Source of the DNA: Martinezella lusitana
GTDB lineage: Bacteria > Pseudomonadota > Alphaproteobacteria > Rhizobiales > Rhizobiaceae
NCBI RefSeq assembly: GCF_010668395.1
Contig: NZ_WUEY01000009.1
Location: 165,464-229,463 of the forward strand
Reading direction: 5' to 3'
Length of the DNA: 64,000 nucleotides
How positions within the stretch are numbered: the stretch's first letter is position 1; each line of letters starts with the position of its first letter. A program made the translations under genes and the position numbers. Below the pieces are notes generated by a model, which was not told the origin of the DNA, ran no database searches, and was given only the letters and a program-made list of their open reading frames with translations. Below, piece after piece: positions 18,530 through 27,401 of the stretch.

Positions 18530-18634
18530 ATGGAGGTGACCTTGCCCCCAAGTTTTATCCAGCTTTGAGTTCGCTCCGGCGGTTTTTGAAGTGCACCCCG
18601 ATTTTGGGCCAGCGAGAGCTGGAATTTTCCGGGG

Positions 18635-19399
18635 TTAGGGCTCAGGCGGCGGGGGTGCCGATGAGCCGTTCATGAGCGAAATCGGCACCTTATTGCCGAT
18701 CGCGCTATGTGGCCGGAACTCGTTATAGTCTCTACGCCAATCCTCCATCTTTGCCCGTGCGTCGTCAAGGCTCATGAACCAGTGAGCGTTCAGGCACTCG
18801 GCGCGGAACTTGCCATTGAAACTCTCGATGTAGCTGTTGTCGGTCGGCTTGCCTGGTCGCGAGAAGTCGAGCACGACGCCCTTATGATAGGCCCACAGAT
18901 CAAGGTCTCGGGAGATGAATTCGCTGCCATTGTCCACACGAATGGTGGCAGGGTAACCGACCTCCCGGCATACCCGTTCGAGCGTTTGGACCACGTCCTC
19001 GCCCTTGTAATTGAAGCGTGCATCGACCGTCGGCGAGAAGCGCGAGAAGGTGTCGACAACCGTCAGAACCCTGATTTTCCGGCCCGTGGCCAGCTGGTCG
19101 TGAACGAAGTCCATAGCCCAGACATGGTTGGAATGCGTCGGCTCCGTGCGGTCGGCGCGCAGCTTCGCCTTCACGCGACGCTTGGGAACCTTGTTGCGTA
19201 GCTGCAGGCCCATCTCCTTGTAAAGGCGATAGATTCGCTTTGGATTGACCATCCATCCGTCACGCCTGACCAGCACATGAACGCGCCGATAGCCATAACG
19301 CACCCGCGTCTGGCAGATGTCTTTGATCTTCAGCTTCAGTTCGGCCTGCTCGCCGCGCCGAGACTTGTAGACATAGAGCGACCGATCGATCTTCAGCAC
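18635..19399 (-). CDS. IS3 transposase OrfB (copy 2)
   Basis: A catalytic subunit with acidic residues in AMDFVHDQ, VDNGSEFIS and NSYIESFNGK. The frame is open upstream past the listed start into the orfA overlap, as in copy 1. The listed start is only the first ATG; a frameshifted OrfAB product would be longer. The protein is intact, but its orfA partner has lost one base, so the element may no longer move by itself. Confidence 0.85.
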   Translation of the reverse strand: MLKIDRSLYVYKSRRGEQAELKLKIKDICQTRVRYGYRRVHVLVRRDGWMVNPKRIYRLYKEMGLQLRNKVPKRRVKAKLRADRTEPTHSNHVWAMDFVHDQLATGRKIRVLTVVDTFSRFSPTVDARFNYKGEDVVQTLERVCREVGYPATIRVDNGSEFISRDLDLWAYHKGVVLDFSRPGKPTDNSYIESFNGKFRAECLNAHWFMSLDDARAKMEDWRRDYNEFRPHSAIGNKVPISLMNGSSAPPPPEP

Positions 19400-19473
19400 C
19401 GAGCATGCGCGCCGGATCGAGACCTTCCAGTCGGCCTTGACTGTGTCGACAAGCTTGCGCCTGCGAGCAGGCC

Positions 19474-19739
19474 TCAGAGCTTTTTTGACAGCACGTCCTG
19501 CAGCATCGCCTTATCCAGCGATAGGTCGGCGACGATCCGCTTCAGCTTGGCATTCTCTTCTTCGAGCTGCCGCAGACGCTTCATCTCCGAAGGCATCAGC
19601 CCCGCATATTTTTTCGCCAGTTGTAGAAGGTCGCATCGGAAATCCCGGCCTTGCGGCACACCTCGCCGATCGGCGTGCCATCCTCTGCCTGCTTCAACAC
19701 GAATGCGATCTGTGCTTCCGAAAACTTCGAGGCCTTCAT
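19474..19739 (-). pseudogene. IS3 OrfA with one-base deletion (copy 2)
   Basis: From ATG 19739 the frame reads MKASKFSEAQIAFVLKQAED and continues through the helix-turn-helix to FYNWRK. It shifts at a run of six A (19609-19614) where seven would keep the frame. After the shift it continues as KKYAGLMPSEMKRLRQLEEE to the family end QDVLSKKL. Restoring one base gives 88 residues, the same as copy 1. The change could also be an assembly error in a homopolymer. Confidence 0.75.
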
Positions 19740-19820
19740 CGAATTCTCCTCTTCTTCCCATCAGGGATCATAAGTGGAAAATTCCAGTTCCAAGTGGCCT
19801 AATTTAGCGGGGGCACTTCA

Positions 19821-20374
19821 GATCGAATGAAGGCAAGAAGCCTGTCGTAGCGGGGTTCCAGCCACCATGCTACATGTGCGACCCAAGACCCGAGTGTTCC
19901 GCGATCCAGCACAATCCCGTGTCCTGCAAAGATCTGGGTCTGCCGGTAGAGCGGAAGATGCCATGCGAACTTTGAGGTCACGACATGGGCTGCGAGCACA
20001 GTCGTCGCCATCCCGCCATCCATGAAGCGTGCCGGAGCTGGCGCCTGGGTGATCCCGGTCGTGCAAGCCCGGCAGGCATAGCGGGGACGAATGGTCCGCT
20101 TTACCCGGAGGATGGCAGGAACGATATCGAGCGCTTCGGTGGTTGTTTCTCCAACGCGGTGCACTTCTCCCGCGCAGCACGAGCATGTCTTGCTCTCTGG
20201 CTCTATGACAACATCATAGCGAGGCAGATGCTTGGGAAGAGCGCCGATATTATGGCCGGCAGATCGACGTGGCGCTGAAGGATGGCTTGGCAGGCGGTCA
20301 TCGTTTGCGGCAGTCGGGATATCTGCGAGATCGCTCAGATCGAGGCTGGCTGCTTCGTACCGATCCGTGTCCAA
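19821..20374 (-). pseudogene. tnpC: IS66 TnpC, truncated at both ends
   Basis: The central part is clear: HLPRYDVVIEPESKTCSCC, the second cysteine set YACRACTTG, QAPAPARFMDGG and SKFAWHLPLYRQTQI. The catalytic C-terminal half is missing because the IS3 element begins at 19820. The N-terminal coiled coil of about 80 residues, present in the intact copy at 12408, is also absent. Only about 35 residues separate the end of tnpB from the conserved HLPRY block. The listed start overlaps tnpB by 40 bases. Confidence 0.85.
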
Positions 20375-20676
20375 TCAAGGCCGGCGATCAGGAGGCCGAA
20401 CTGCTCGGGCGACATCGTCATCGCCCCCTCCTTGATCGGCGGAAAAGCGAAGCGTCCATCTTCCAGCCACTTGGTCGCGAGGATCATTCCCGATCCATCC
20501 CAGTATAGGCACCGGAGACGGTCGCCCCGCTTGGCGCGAAACACGAAGATATCTCCGCAATAGGGGTCGGACGCCAGGGTAGACGCCACCAATGCGACGA
20601 GACCGTTCATACCCTTCCGAAAATCGACAGGCTGGGTCGCGACCATGATCCGCGGTATGGATGAAAAGGCGATCAA
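20335..20676 (-). CDS. tnpB: IS66 TnpB (second copy)
   Basis: About 113 residues with the IS66 Orf2 blocks QPVDFRKGMNGLVALV and FRAKRGDRLRCLYWDGSG. I place the start at the TTG (20676), which overlaps the tnpA stop as TTGA, the normal coupling in this family. A longer frame reaching 20901 is only the antisense-like extension over tnpA. The gene is intact, but it belongs to an element that has lost most of tnpC. Confidence 0.85.
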   Translation of the reverse strand: MIAFSSIPRIMVATQPVDFRKGMNGLVALVASTLASDPYCGDIFVFRAKRGDRLRCLYWDGSGMILATKWLEDGRFAFPPIKEGAMTMSPEQFGLLIAGLDWTRIGTKQPASI

Positions 20677-21083
20677 CGCCTGCCTCGCAGAGCGAAGATG
20701 ACCGCGCTTGCCAGAGATGGCGGGACCGATCCGTCGATGATGGCGCACGCACCATCGACAGTGATCTCGATACGCCCACCGGATCCTCGAGCTTCGCTGC
20801 CCGGCAAGGTGCTGCCTTGCTCGACCACGATCGGGACGAAGGCATTGCCTGTCGATCGTGGCAGCGATCCAGCAACCGTCAATCCGGCATTCTTCCGCCA
20901 AATCCCCATAAGGCCACGGCTGACACCGAACCGTCTGGCAACCTCAGAAATGTTGGCGCCGGTCTCGTTGCTGGCTGCAAGGATCTCAATCTTCTCCTCG
21001 TCTGACCAATTCCGTCGCTTGCGGCGCCCGGTGATGAGCTCCAGGCGCTGATACTCGCTGTCATCATGCATGGCATGATGCAT
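20673..21083 (-). CDS. tnpA: IS66 TnpA (second copy)
   Basis: A 136-residue protein with a helix-turn-helix at about residues 20-65 (RRKRRNWSDEEKIEILAAS, then ISEVARRFGVSRGLMGIWRK). The C-terminal FVPIVVE and IEITVDGACAII stretches are typical of IS66 TnpA. The element's 5' end is probably at 21199 (inverted GTGAGCGCGACGACC), 116 bases upstream. The gene is intact. Confidence 0.87.
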   Translation of the reverse strand: MHHAMHDDSEYQRLELITGRRKRRNWSDEEKIEILAASNETGANISEVARRFGVSRGLMGIWRKNAGLTVAGSLPRSTGNAFVPIVVEQGSTLPGSEARGSGGRIEITVDGACAIIDGSVPPSLASAVIFALRGRR

Positions 21084-21229
21084 TGTATGATATTAGCAGC
21101 GCCATCCCAAAGCCTCCCGCCCACCGATCACCATCAAACCCAGATGGTTCTGCCCTGAGTTTGCACATCAATGGAAGGTGGGGTGGTCGTCGCGCTCACC
21201 GTTGAACTTGCGTGGTGTTGGCTGAGGTA

Positions 21230-21651
21230 TCAGCCAGCAAGCACTTTGTCACAGTGGTGCCGTAGCGCTTTCGGGGCGGGTTCGGGCTGATCTCGCAAGA
21301 TCGGCGTCATCGATATCGGTTTTTTTGACTGGGCTTTGGAAAGGGCTTCGCGGAGAATCTCGTTCTCCGACGTCTTGCGCCCAAGCTCGCGCACGCGATC
21401 TTCCAGCTTCTTCACCTCGGAACTGCCGATAACTGGCTCGCCAGAATCCACGGCCACCGCACCTCCCTCGCTCAGGAGCTTACGCCAGCGATACAAGAGG
21501 TTTGGCGCAACTCCATGTCGCCGCGCCGCAGAGGAAACGGTCTCCCCCCGGAGGCATAGCTTTCCTCGATGATCTGCAGTTTGCGTTCCGTTGTCCAGCG
21601 TCGCCGAGAATCTCCCGTTGCTCGTTCACGGAAAAGTCGATCACAGATCAT
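21230..21651 (-). pseudogene. IS2-like OrfA with frameshift
   Basis: From ATG 21651 the frame reads toward SRRRWTTERKLQIIEESYAS. It breaks at a run of six G (near 21545-21551) and resumes as LYRWRKLLSEGG...SSEVKKLEDRVREL and ENEILREALSKAQ, ending at 21230. This is the OrfA of the IS2 subgroup of IS3. No OrfB follows; IS66-a begins 31 bases later. The gene is broken and the element is incomplete. Confidence 0.75.
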
Positions 21652-21726
21652 GGCGGCGAGGACAATGTGGGAGCGGAACGGCGCTTACGCTTTAGATCAT
21701 CTCGCAACGCCATCACCGTTGCCAAT

Positions 21727-22113
21727 TCAGGCGCCACTGGGCCTATGACCGTTATGCGCGGTCCCTAATCTCGGCCTCAATTCAACCAGCAAGAACCTCC
21801 CCGGCATTCGACAGCGAGCTTCGTTCCGCACGCCGCTTCCAGTCACCGTTACCGGCAGGAACAGTGCTGACGGCGGGCGGGCCTTTGCCAATCGTCCAAG
21901 CGCCACAAGTTTAGCAAATCGCGGTCGACGCCCAACGCTTAGCCACGGCGAGATATCCACGTCGGGCTCCGCGCTCTCCGCAGGAATCTGTGACGTCTCC
22001 GTGTCAGTCCAATTCCGCCACTGGTGCCGACCGCTGATCATCCCCGGGGCGACGGCACTTCCCATCATGCTTCGCTTCATGCCCGCCTTCGTCCGTGACT
22101 CTAAGCATGGCAT
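21727..22113 (-). pseudogene. tnpA: Degenerate IS66 TnpA (IS66-b)
   Basis: The frame is still open, but only its centre resembles TnpA: GRHQWRNWTDTETSQIPAES followed by AEPDVDIS. The helix-turn-helix then loses register, although ALFLPVTVTG near the end matches the usual TnpA tail. The probable original start is near 22039. The element's 5' end is at 22216, which lies inside the 3' end of the PfkB gene. No tnpB or tnpC remains. Confidence 0.5.
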
Positions 22114-22180
22114 CAGCTCATCTCCAATTACCGCGGCTAGCTCCTGTCACCGAAAGAGCCCTCTCGCGACGGGACGGGAA

Positions 22181-23164
22181 TCACAAAAGGAAAGGTGGGG
22201 CGTTCGTAGCGCTCACGTTTTTTATGACTGCCTCGTGGTGGATTACTTCATGGCGTATTGGAGCGCCCGATCGACCTCCAAACACCTCGCATTTAATCGC
22301 AGCGGCAATGGAGGAGAAGCGGATAGCATGGTGCGGCATCATTCCTTCGGCAATGGCGAGAGCGAAGCCGCCGTGGAAAATGTCTCCAGCGGCCAAGGTA
22401 TCGGCGGCCTTGATGGCCAAGGTTGGACAATGCGTAATCTGGTTGTTTTGCTCATCAAACCAGTAGCTGCCGGCCGCACCAGCGGTCACGCAGACGAAGG
22501 CTTGGGCGAACTTTTGCTTAAGATCGCGGACCATTTCTGAAGGCCGATCGATACCCGTCAGGCGTTGCGCGGCCGGTTCGGAGAAGACGATATGGGTGGC
22601 TTCCGGTGCCAGCAACTCGACAATGCCATCCGGGGCCACGTCGCCGTCGAGGATGGCAGGCTTGCCCAATGCTTTCGCTGTTCGAAGAACGTGCAGTGCC
22701 AGCGCCGGCCAGCGGACGTCGACGAGCACGGCGTCGAAAGCGGCGATATCGTTTGCCGTAAATTCTTTCACAGTATGGTGAAGCTTCGGGTCGTAGAAAG
22801 GAACGATCAGCCTTTCGCCGTCGTCGTCCACCAGGATCGTCGAGACGGCGGAGCGGGCGCCTTCCACGCGCAGAATGCCGTCTACATTGATACCGGTTTC
22901 GCCCAACTCGCGAACGATCCGCTCGCCCGTTTCGTCGTCTCCGACGGCGCCCCATAAGCTCGCGTTGCCGCCGAGTCGAACAATGGCGTAAGCCGCACTG
23001 GAGGCCATGCCTTCGGCGATCTGCAGCATATCATAGGGCAGAACCTTTCCCTGGCCTTGGGGAAGCGTGCGGACGCGAAAGATCGTGTCCATGACGGCGG
23101 CGCCGACACACAGTACGTGCTTGGGCGGGCCGGGCGGCGGATCGAAGGTGGACGATGAACTCAA
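22181..23164 (-). CDS. PfkB-family sugar kinase with IS-derived C-terminus
   Basis: An ATP-dependent carbohydrate kinase of about 327 residues. It has a PfkB N-terminal start (VLCVGAAVMDTIFRV), a GGNASLWGAVGDDETG block near residue 65, and the catalytic-base signature in DTLAAGDIFHGGFALAIAEG near residue 265 (AAGD in place of the usual GAGD). I place the start at TTG 23164, which overlaps the ATPase stop as TTGA. The last 11 codons (VSATNAPPFLL) are the inverted end of the IS66-b element, so the natural C-terminus was replaced. The catalytic part is complete. It is the last gene of the transporter operon. Confidence 0.82.
   Translation of the reverse strand: MSSSSTFDPPPGPPKHVLCVGAAVMDTIFRVRTLPQGQGKVLPYDMLQIAEGMASSAAYAIVRLGGNASLWGAVGDDETGERIVRELGETGINVDGILRVEGARSAVSTILVDDDGERLIVPFYDPKLHHTVKEFTANDIAAFDAVLVDVRWPALALHVLRTAKALGKPAILDGDVAPDGIVELLAPEATHIVFSEPAAQRLTGIDRPSEMVRDLKQKFAQAFVCVTAGAAGSYWFDEQNNQITHCPTLAIKAADTLAAGDIFHGGFALAIAEGMMPHHAIRFSSIAAAIKCEVFGGRSGAPIRHEVIHHEAVIKNVSATNAPPFLL
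22194..22216 (-). repeat. IS66-b terminal repeat inside the kinase gene
   Basis: Reading the minus strand from 22216 gives GTGAGCGCTACGAACGCCCC, matching 18 of 20 bases with the IS66-a end at 21199. It supplies the final codons and stop of the PfkB kinase. Confidence 0.65.
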
Positions 23165-24218
23165 AGCCGCTTTCCACTCGCCTTGTCGAAAAGGTGGACG
23201 CATGACGGATCGATGGCGACTTCGATCTTGTCGCCAAAGCGGATATTCAACCGCTCGCGGAACAAGCAGGAAATTTCCTCGCCGCCGCAATCGAGGCTTG
23301 CGTAGATTTCCGCGCCTGTGCCTTCGACCATGCCGACGCGGGCTGGCAGGCCGCCGGCTGTCGCCCGAATATGTTCGGGCCGGATGCCGTAGACGAGCGG
23401 GCGGCCGCCATGCCGCGCGATCGGAAAGCCTTCCGGCAAGGGCAGCATGAGACCTTTGTCGCTGCGGAAGACGCCTTCCTCAATCCTGCCTTCGATGAAG
23501 TTCATCGAAGGAGAACCGACGAAACCGGCCACGAACAGGTTGGCAGGGCGGTCGTAGAGGTCGAGTGGTGCGCCGACCTGCTCGATGAGACCGCCGTGCA
23601 GCACGACGATCTTGTCTGCCATGGTCATTGCCTCGACCTGGTCATGTGTCACGTAGATGGTCGTCGTGCCGACGCGCTGATGCAGGGACTTGATCTCGCC
23701 GCGCATCTGCACGCGTAGTTTTGCGTCGAGATTGGACAGAGGCTCGTCGAACAGGAAGACCTGCGGGTCGCGGACAAGCGCACGGCCCATGGCGACACGC
23801 TGGCGCTGGCCACCGGAAAGCTGGCGCGGCAGGCGGTCGACCAGGCTCCCCAGGCCGAGGATTGCAGCCGCCTTCTGCACCTTGGCGACGATGTCCGATG
23901 GATTTGCCTTTTTCAGCTTCAGCGCAAAGCCCATGTTCTCCGCTACGGTCATGTGCGGATAGAGCGCGTAGTTCTGGAAAACCATGGCAATATCGCGGTC
24001 GCGTGCCGGCAGGTTGCTGACTTCGCGCCGGCCAATGCGGATCTCGCCATCGCTGACTTCTTCCAGCCCGGCGATCATGCGCAACAGGTGGACTTGCCAC
24101 AGCCGGAAGGGCCGACGAGAACCACGAACTCGCCGTCTGCGATATCGACGCTGATATCGTGAATGACCTTCACCTGACCATAGCGCTTCTGAATATTCTG
24201 TATGTTGACGGGTGCCAT
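23161..24218 (-). pseudogene. Sugar ABC ATPase (UgpC/MalK-like) with frameshift in Walker A
   Basis: From ATG 24218 the frame reads MAPVNIQNIQKRYGQVKVIH and continues to GPSGCGKST, then hits TGA. One base is missing near 24085-24090 (ACC-TG-TTG where ACC-CTG-TTG is expected). Adding it gives 352 residues, the normal length, with VFQNYALYPHMTV, LSGGQRQRVAMGRAL, FLFDEPLSNLD and a TOBE-like C-terminus. As written, the only long product starts at 24084 without Walker A and could not hydrolyse ATP. The two permeases and binding protein upstream are intact. Either the gene is a recent pseudogene or the base is a sequencing error. Confidence 0.85.
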
Positions 24219-24254
24219 GAATGTATTCCTGTCAAAAAGGGAAGGGCGCCATCG

Positions 24255-25076
24255 TCAACCGCCCTTGACGGCGCCGGCGGTCAGGCCCGCGATGATCTGG
24301 CGTTGTGCGAACATCGTCAGCACGAGGACCGGCAGGGTGACGATCAGGGCCGCGGCCGCAAGCGGCCCCCAGCTCACCTGCTCGAAAGAGAGCATGTTGT
24401 AGACGGCGACGGGCAGAGTCCGGGTCTCGCGGCTGGCAAGCACGATGCCGAAGACGAAGTTGTTCCAGGAGAAGATGACCGAGAGGATGAAGGCAACGAC
24501 GATGCCGGGCCGCGCCATCGGCAGGGCGACCAGACGGAAGACCTGCCATGGCGTCGCGCCGTCGATACTGGCGGCCTCTTCCAGTTCCATCGGCGTCGTC
24601 TCGAAATAGCCGATCATGATCCAGACGACGATCGGGACGGTCACGACGAGATGGATGATGATCTGAGGCCAGAGCGTTCCGAGCAGATTGAGCCACTGGA
24701 ACAGCAGAAACAGCGGGATGAGGAAGGACAGGCCCGGCGTCATGCGGGCGATCATGATGACGATCGCCGATTTCTCGGCCTTGAGCCGCGCGATACCGTA
24801 GCCGGCCGGCACGCCGATGATGAGCGCCAGCAGGGTAGCCGCTCCCGTTACGAGAATGGAGTTCCAGAAGTAGAGGAAGAAATTGTTTTCCTGGAAAACA
24901 TTGACGTAGTTCGTCCAGGCGATGCGATCCGGAATGAAGATCGGCGGATAGGCGCCGTTGTCGATCTCGTATTTCAGCGACAGGGAAATCATCCAGAGGA
25001 AGAAGAGGACGACCGGCGAGACGATGACCAGGGCCACGAACAAAAGGCCGATGCGGTTGAGCGTCGAGCGCTTCAT
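24255..25076 (-). CDS. Carbohydrate ABC permease (MalG-like)
   Basis: A 273-residue inner-membrane protein with six predicted membrane segments and the cytoplasmic EAA loop, here LEEAASIDGATPWQVFRLVA near residue 178. That loop contacts the ATPase. It ends with the family-typical FAQRQIIAGLTAGAVKG. It pairs with the permease at 25078-26010, whose stop precedes its start by one base. The predicted substrate is a sugar or sugar derivative. Confidence 0.92.
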   Translation of the reverse strand: MKRSTLNRIGLLFVALVIVSPVVLFFLWMISLSLKYEIDNGAYPPIFIPDRIAWTNYVNVFQENNFFLYFWNSILVTGAATLLALIIGVPAGYGIARLKAEKSAIVIMIARMTPGLSFLIPLFLLFQWLNLLGTLWPQIIIHLVVTVPIVVWIMIGYFETTPMELEEAASIDGATPWQVFRLVALPMARPGIVVAFILSVIFSWNNFVFGIVLASRETRTLPVAVYNMLSFEQVSWGPLAAAALIVTLPVLVLTMFAQRQIIAGLTAGAVKGG

Positions 25077-25077
25077 G

Positions 25078-26010
25078 TCATTGGCCCTCCGGGTCGGTCC
25101 ATCGCGTACGCTGCCGCATCATCAGCAGGATGAAGGAAAGCGCGACGATGAGAATGAAGAACACCACCGCCATGGCCGAGCCATAGCCGATGTCGTAATA
25201 GGAAAACGCGGTGTTGTAGAGATAGATGTTGATGGTTTCGGACGCCGTTCCCGGACCGCCCTGCGTCATTGCATAGATGATATCGAAGCTCTTGATCGCG
25301 TCGATGCCGCGAATGATGACGGCGATCATTAGGAAGGGGGCGATCATCGGCAGGGTCAGGTAGCGGAACTTCTGCCAGGCATTGGCGCCATCGATTTCGG
25401 CGCTCTCATAGGGCTCGCGCGGCACGGAGGCGAGGCCACCGAGCACGATCAGCATGACCAACGGTGTCCATTGCCAGACCTCGACCAGAACGAGCGAAGG
25501 TATGACGCTGGACTGGTTGTAGATCCATTCTTGCGGTCCGATCCCGACGAGCGACAAGAGGTAGTTGAGCACGCCGAGCTGTGGATGGAACATCATCGTC
25601 CAGACGAGCGCCACGGCGACCGGCGTTGCCATCATCGGCATGACGAAGACGCCGCGCAGGAAGCCACGCAGCGGAAAGTTTGCATCGAAGATCAGTGCGG
25701 CCAGCGTCCCGAAGATCAACGGGCCCACCACGGACAGCACGGTATAGAGGACCGTGTGCCAGAGCGATTCCCAGAAACGCGCATCGGTCGCTAGGCGGAC
25801 GTAGTTGTCCCAACCGACGAAGCTCTGAGACTGGCCGAGCGTCCATTGGTTCACGCTCATCCATAGGGTAAACACCCAGGGAAAGACGATGACGGCAGCA
25901 ATTACGATCAATGCCGGAACGACGAAAGGCCAGTAGTTGGGAGCAAGCCTTTGTGGCTTGCTCCTTGTTTTCGCCGTCACTGCGGTCTCTTCGACGCTCA
26001 CAGAAGCCAT
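25078..26010 (-). CDS. Carbohydrate ABC permease (MalF-like)
   Basis: About 310 residues with six membrane segments and the EAA loop YESAEIDGANAWQKFRYLTL. The start is the ATG at 26010 (MASVSVEETA), which overlaps the stop of the binding-protein gene by one base. A longer frame reaching 26316 is only a shadow of that gene. It should form a heterodimer with the permease encoded next, forming the membrane channel for the imported sugar. Confidence 0.93.
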   Translation of the reverse strand: MASVSVEETAVTAKTRSKPQRLAPNYWPFVVPALIVIAAVIVFPWVFTLWMSVNQWTLGQSQSFVGWDNYVRLATDARFWESLWHTVLYTVLSVVGPLIFGTLAALIFDANFPLRGFLRGVFVMPMMATPVAVALVWTMMFHPQLGVLNYLLSLVGIGPQEWIYNQSSVIPSLVLVEVWQWTPLVMLIVLGGLASVPREPYESAEIDGANAWQKFRYLTLPMIAPFLMIAVIIRGIDAIKSFDIIYAMTQGGPGTASETINIYLYNTAFSYYDIGYGSAMAVVFFILIVALSFILLMMRQRTRWTDPEGQ

Positions 26011-27341
26011 TATCCCTCGCTTCGCGCCAGTACCGGCTCGAACTGGGCAGTTGCCGTTTTCAGCTCGGCAGCCGGATCGGCGCCGCCGATCATGTTCGTC
26101 AAGGCGACGCCATAGATGTCGCGGAACTCCGTGACCGGGATGATAACGGGCAGCGCGAGCTGGGAGACCTTGGCCGAGCCGGCGACAGCATCCAGCCAGG
26201 CGCCCGGCATCTTGACGCCTTCGCGCACCTTCTGATCCTCCAGAATGGACTGGCGGAAGGGAACTCCGGCGCCGGCCTGCAGCAAGCGCGCGCCCATGTC
26301 GTGCGAGATTGCCCATTGGCAGAAGAGGTAGGCGGCTTCCTTATTCTGGCTGGCGGCGGTGACGCCGATGCCGTCACCGGTGGTCGCAGCTGCTTGCGCA
26401 TTCGGCCCTTTGGGCATGATGCCGTAGCCGACCTGTCCGACGACACGGGATTTTTCCGGATTTTCGATCGGCGGTGCGAAGCCGACGCCATCGAGCCACA
26501 TGCCGATCTTGCCCTGCAGGAAGGCCGATTGCGCTTCCGCCCAATTGAAGCCCGAAACGCCGGGAGGTGCCGATTTCGTCATCAGGCGCTGATAGAGCTT
26601 TGCAGCGTCCACGGCGCCCTGCGATTCCGTCTGCAGCTTGCCATCGGACGAAAGCGGCGTTGCGCCATGGCCAAGCATGAAGGTCGTCCAGACCGGTGTG
26701 TTGGCGTTCTTCAGGCCGCGGGCGACGAAACCGTAAGTGTTGGTTGATTTGTCGGTCAGCGCTTCGGCAGCGTTGGCCAACTCCTCGAACGTTTGGGGAT
26801 AGGCCAGGCCCTTCTTTTCGAAGAGGGCCTTGTTCCAGTAGATGATCCAATAATCGACGGAGAAGGGCAGGGAACGCATGACGCCATCGCCATCCTTGGC
26901 GAACTTCAGACCGGCCTCGGCGAAGTCGCTCTCCGTCAGCGACGAGTCTGTCAGCGACGGGTCCTTCAGGAAGCCGCTGATATCGGCGAGCCAGCCGCCC
27001 TTTTCGAACTGGCGCTTCTGAACGTGATAGCTCAGATGCACGACGTCGAAGCTCGGCTTGCCGGAACTGAGCTCGATCGTCGTCTTCTGACGCTGCTGCT
27101 GCTCGGGCGTTGCCTCGGCGTTGACCTTGATGCCCGTCAAGGCTTCGAACTCGCTCAGATATTTGAGGATCGTTTCGCTGCGCGGGCTCTTGATCAGGTT
27201 GACCTCGAGCGTCGTTCCGGAAAAGCGCTTCCAGTCGACGGCCGCCGACGCCGTGCGGACGCCCAGAAGGCTTGCCGCTCCGAGTGCCGCCGTACCGGCC
27301 ATGAAGCCACGACGTGTCGGGTTGAAAAATGACGATGACAT
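26010..27341 (-). CDS. Extracellular sugar-binding protein (ABC importer)
   Basis: A 443-residue family 1 solute-binding protein. The N-terminus NPTRRGFMAG followed by a hydrophobic stretch to TASA is a twin-arginine signal. The body begins GTTLEVNLIKSPRSETILKY, the usual first strand of these proteins. The start at 27341 is supported by GGAGGAGG just upstream; an ATG at 27395 would add 18 unlikely residues. It delivers substrate to the permeases that follow in the same operon. Confidence 0.92.
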   Translation of the reverse strand: MSSSFFNPTRRGFMAGTAALGAASLLGVRTASAAVDWKRFSGTTLEVNLIKSPRSETILKYLSEFEALTGIKVNAEATPEQQQRQKTTIELSSGKPSFDVVHLSYHVQKRQFEKGGWLADISGFLKDPSLTDSSLTESDFAEAGLKFAKDGDGVMRSLPFSVDYWIIYWNKALFEKKGLAYPQTFEELANAAEALTDKSTNTYGFVARGLKNANTPVWTTFMLGHGATPLSSDGKLQTESQGAVDAAKLYQRLMTKSAPPGVSGFNWAEAQSAFLQGKIGMWLDGVGFAPPIENPEKSRVVGQVGYGIMPKGPNAQAAATTGDGIGVTAASQNKEAAYLFCQWAISHDMGARLLQAGAGVPFRQSILEDQKVREGVKMPGAWLDAVAGSAKVSQLALPVIIPVTEFRDIYGVALTNMIGGADPAAELKTATAQFEPVLARSEG

Positions 27342-27401
27342 GCTGTTCCTCCTCCTTTGGCCGAAAATCTCCTCATTCGCGGCCTTGTTATTCAACGCTG
27401 T

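Larger units (their letters stand above)
18587..19820 (-). mobile_element. IS3-family insertion sequence, copy 2
   Basis: The ends are TGAAGTGCACCCCG at 18587 and, inverted, TGAAGTGCCCCCGC at 19820. Both are followed inward by CTGGAATTTTCC. The length of 1234 bp is normal for IS3. No direct repeat flanks it, and its two sides are unrelated, so flanking DNA was lost after insertion. It cuts the tnpC of an IS66 copy at 19821. Confidence 0.85.
19821..21199 (-). mobile_element. Truncated IS66-family element (IS66-a)
   Basis: The 5' end is at 21199 and reads inward GTGAGCGCGACGACCACCCC. A near-identical end, GTGAGCGCTACGAACGCCCC, lies at 22216. The element holds tnpA, tnpB and a tnpC piece and is cut by IS3 copy 2. 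It sits just behind the stop of the IS2-like orfA, so it probably inserted into that older element. Confidence 0.75.

Noticed and set aside
19821..20374. Functional transposase in the second IS66 copy
   Set aside because: The catalytic half and the N-terminal coiled coil are both missing.
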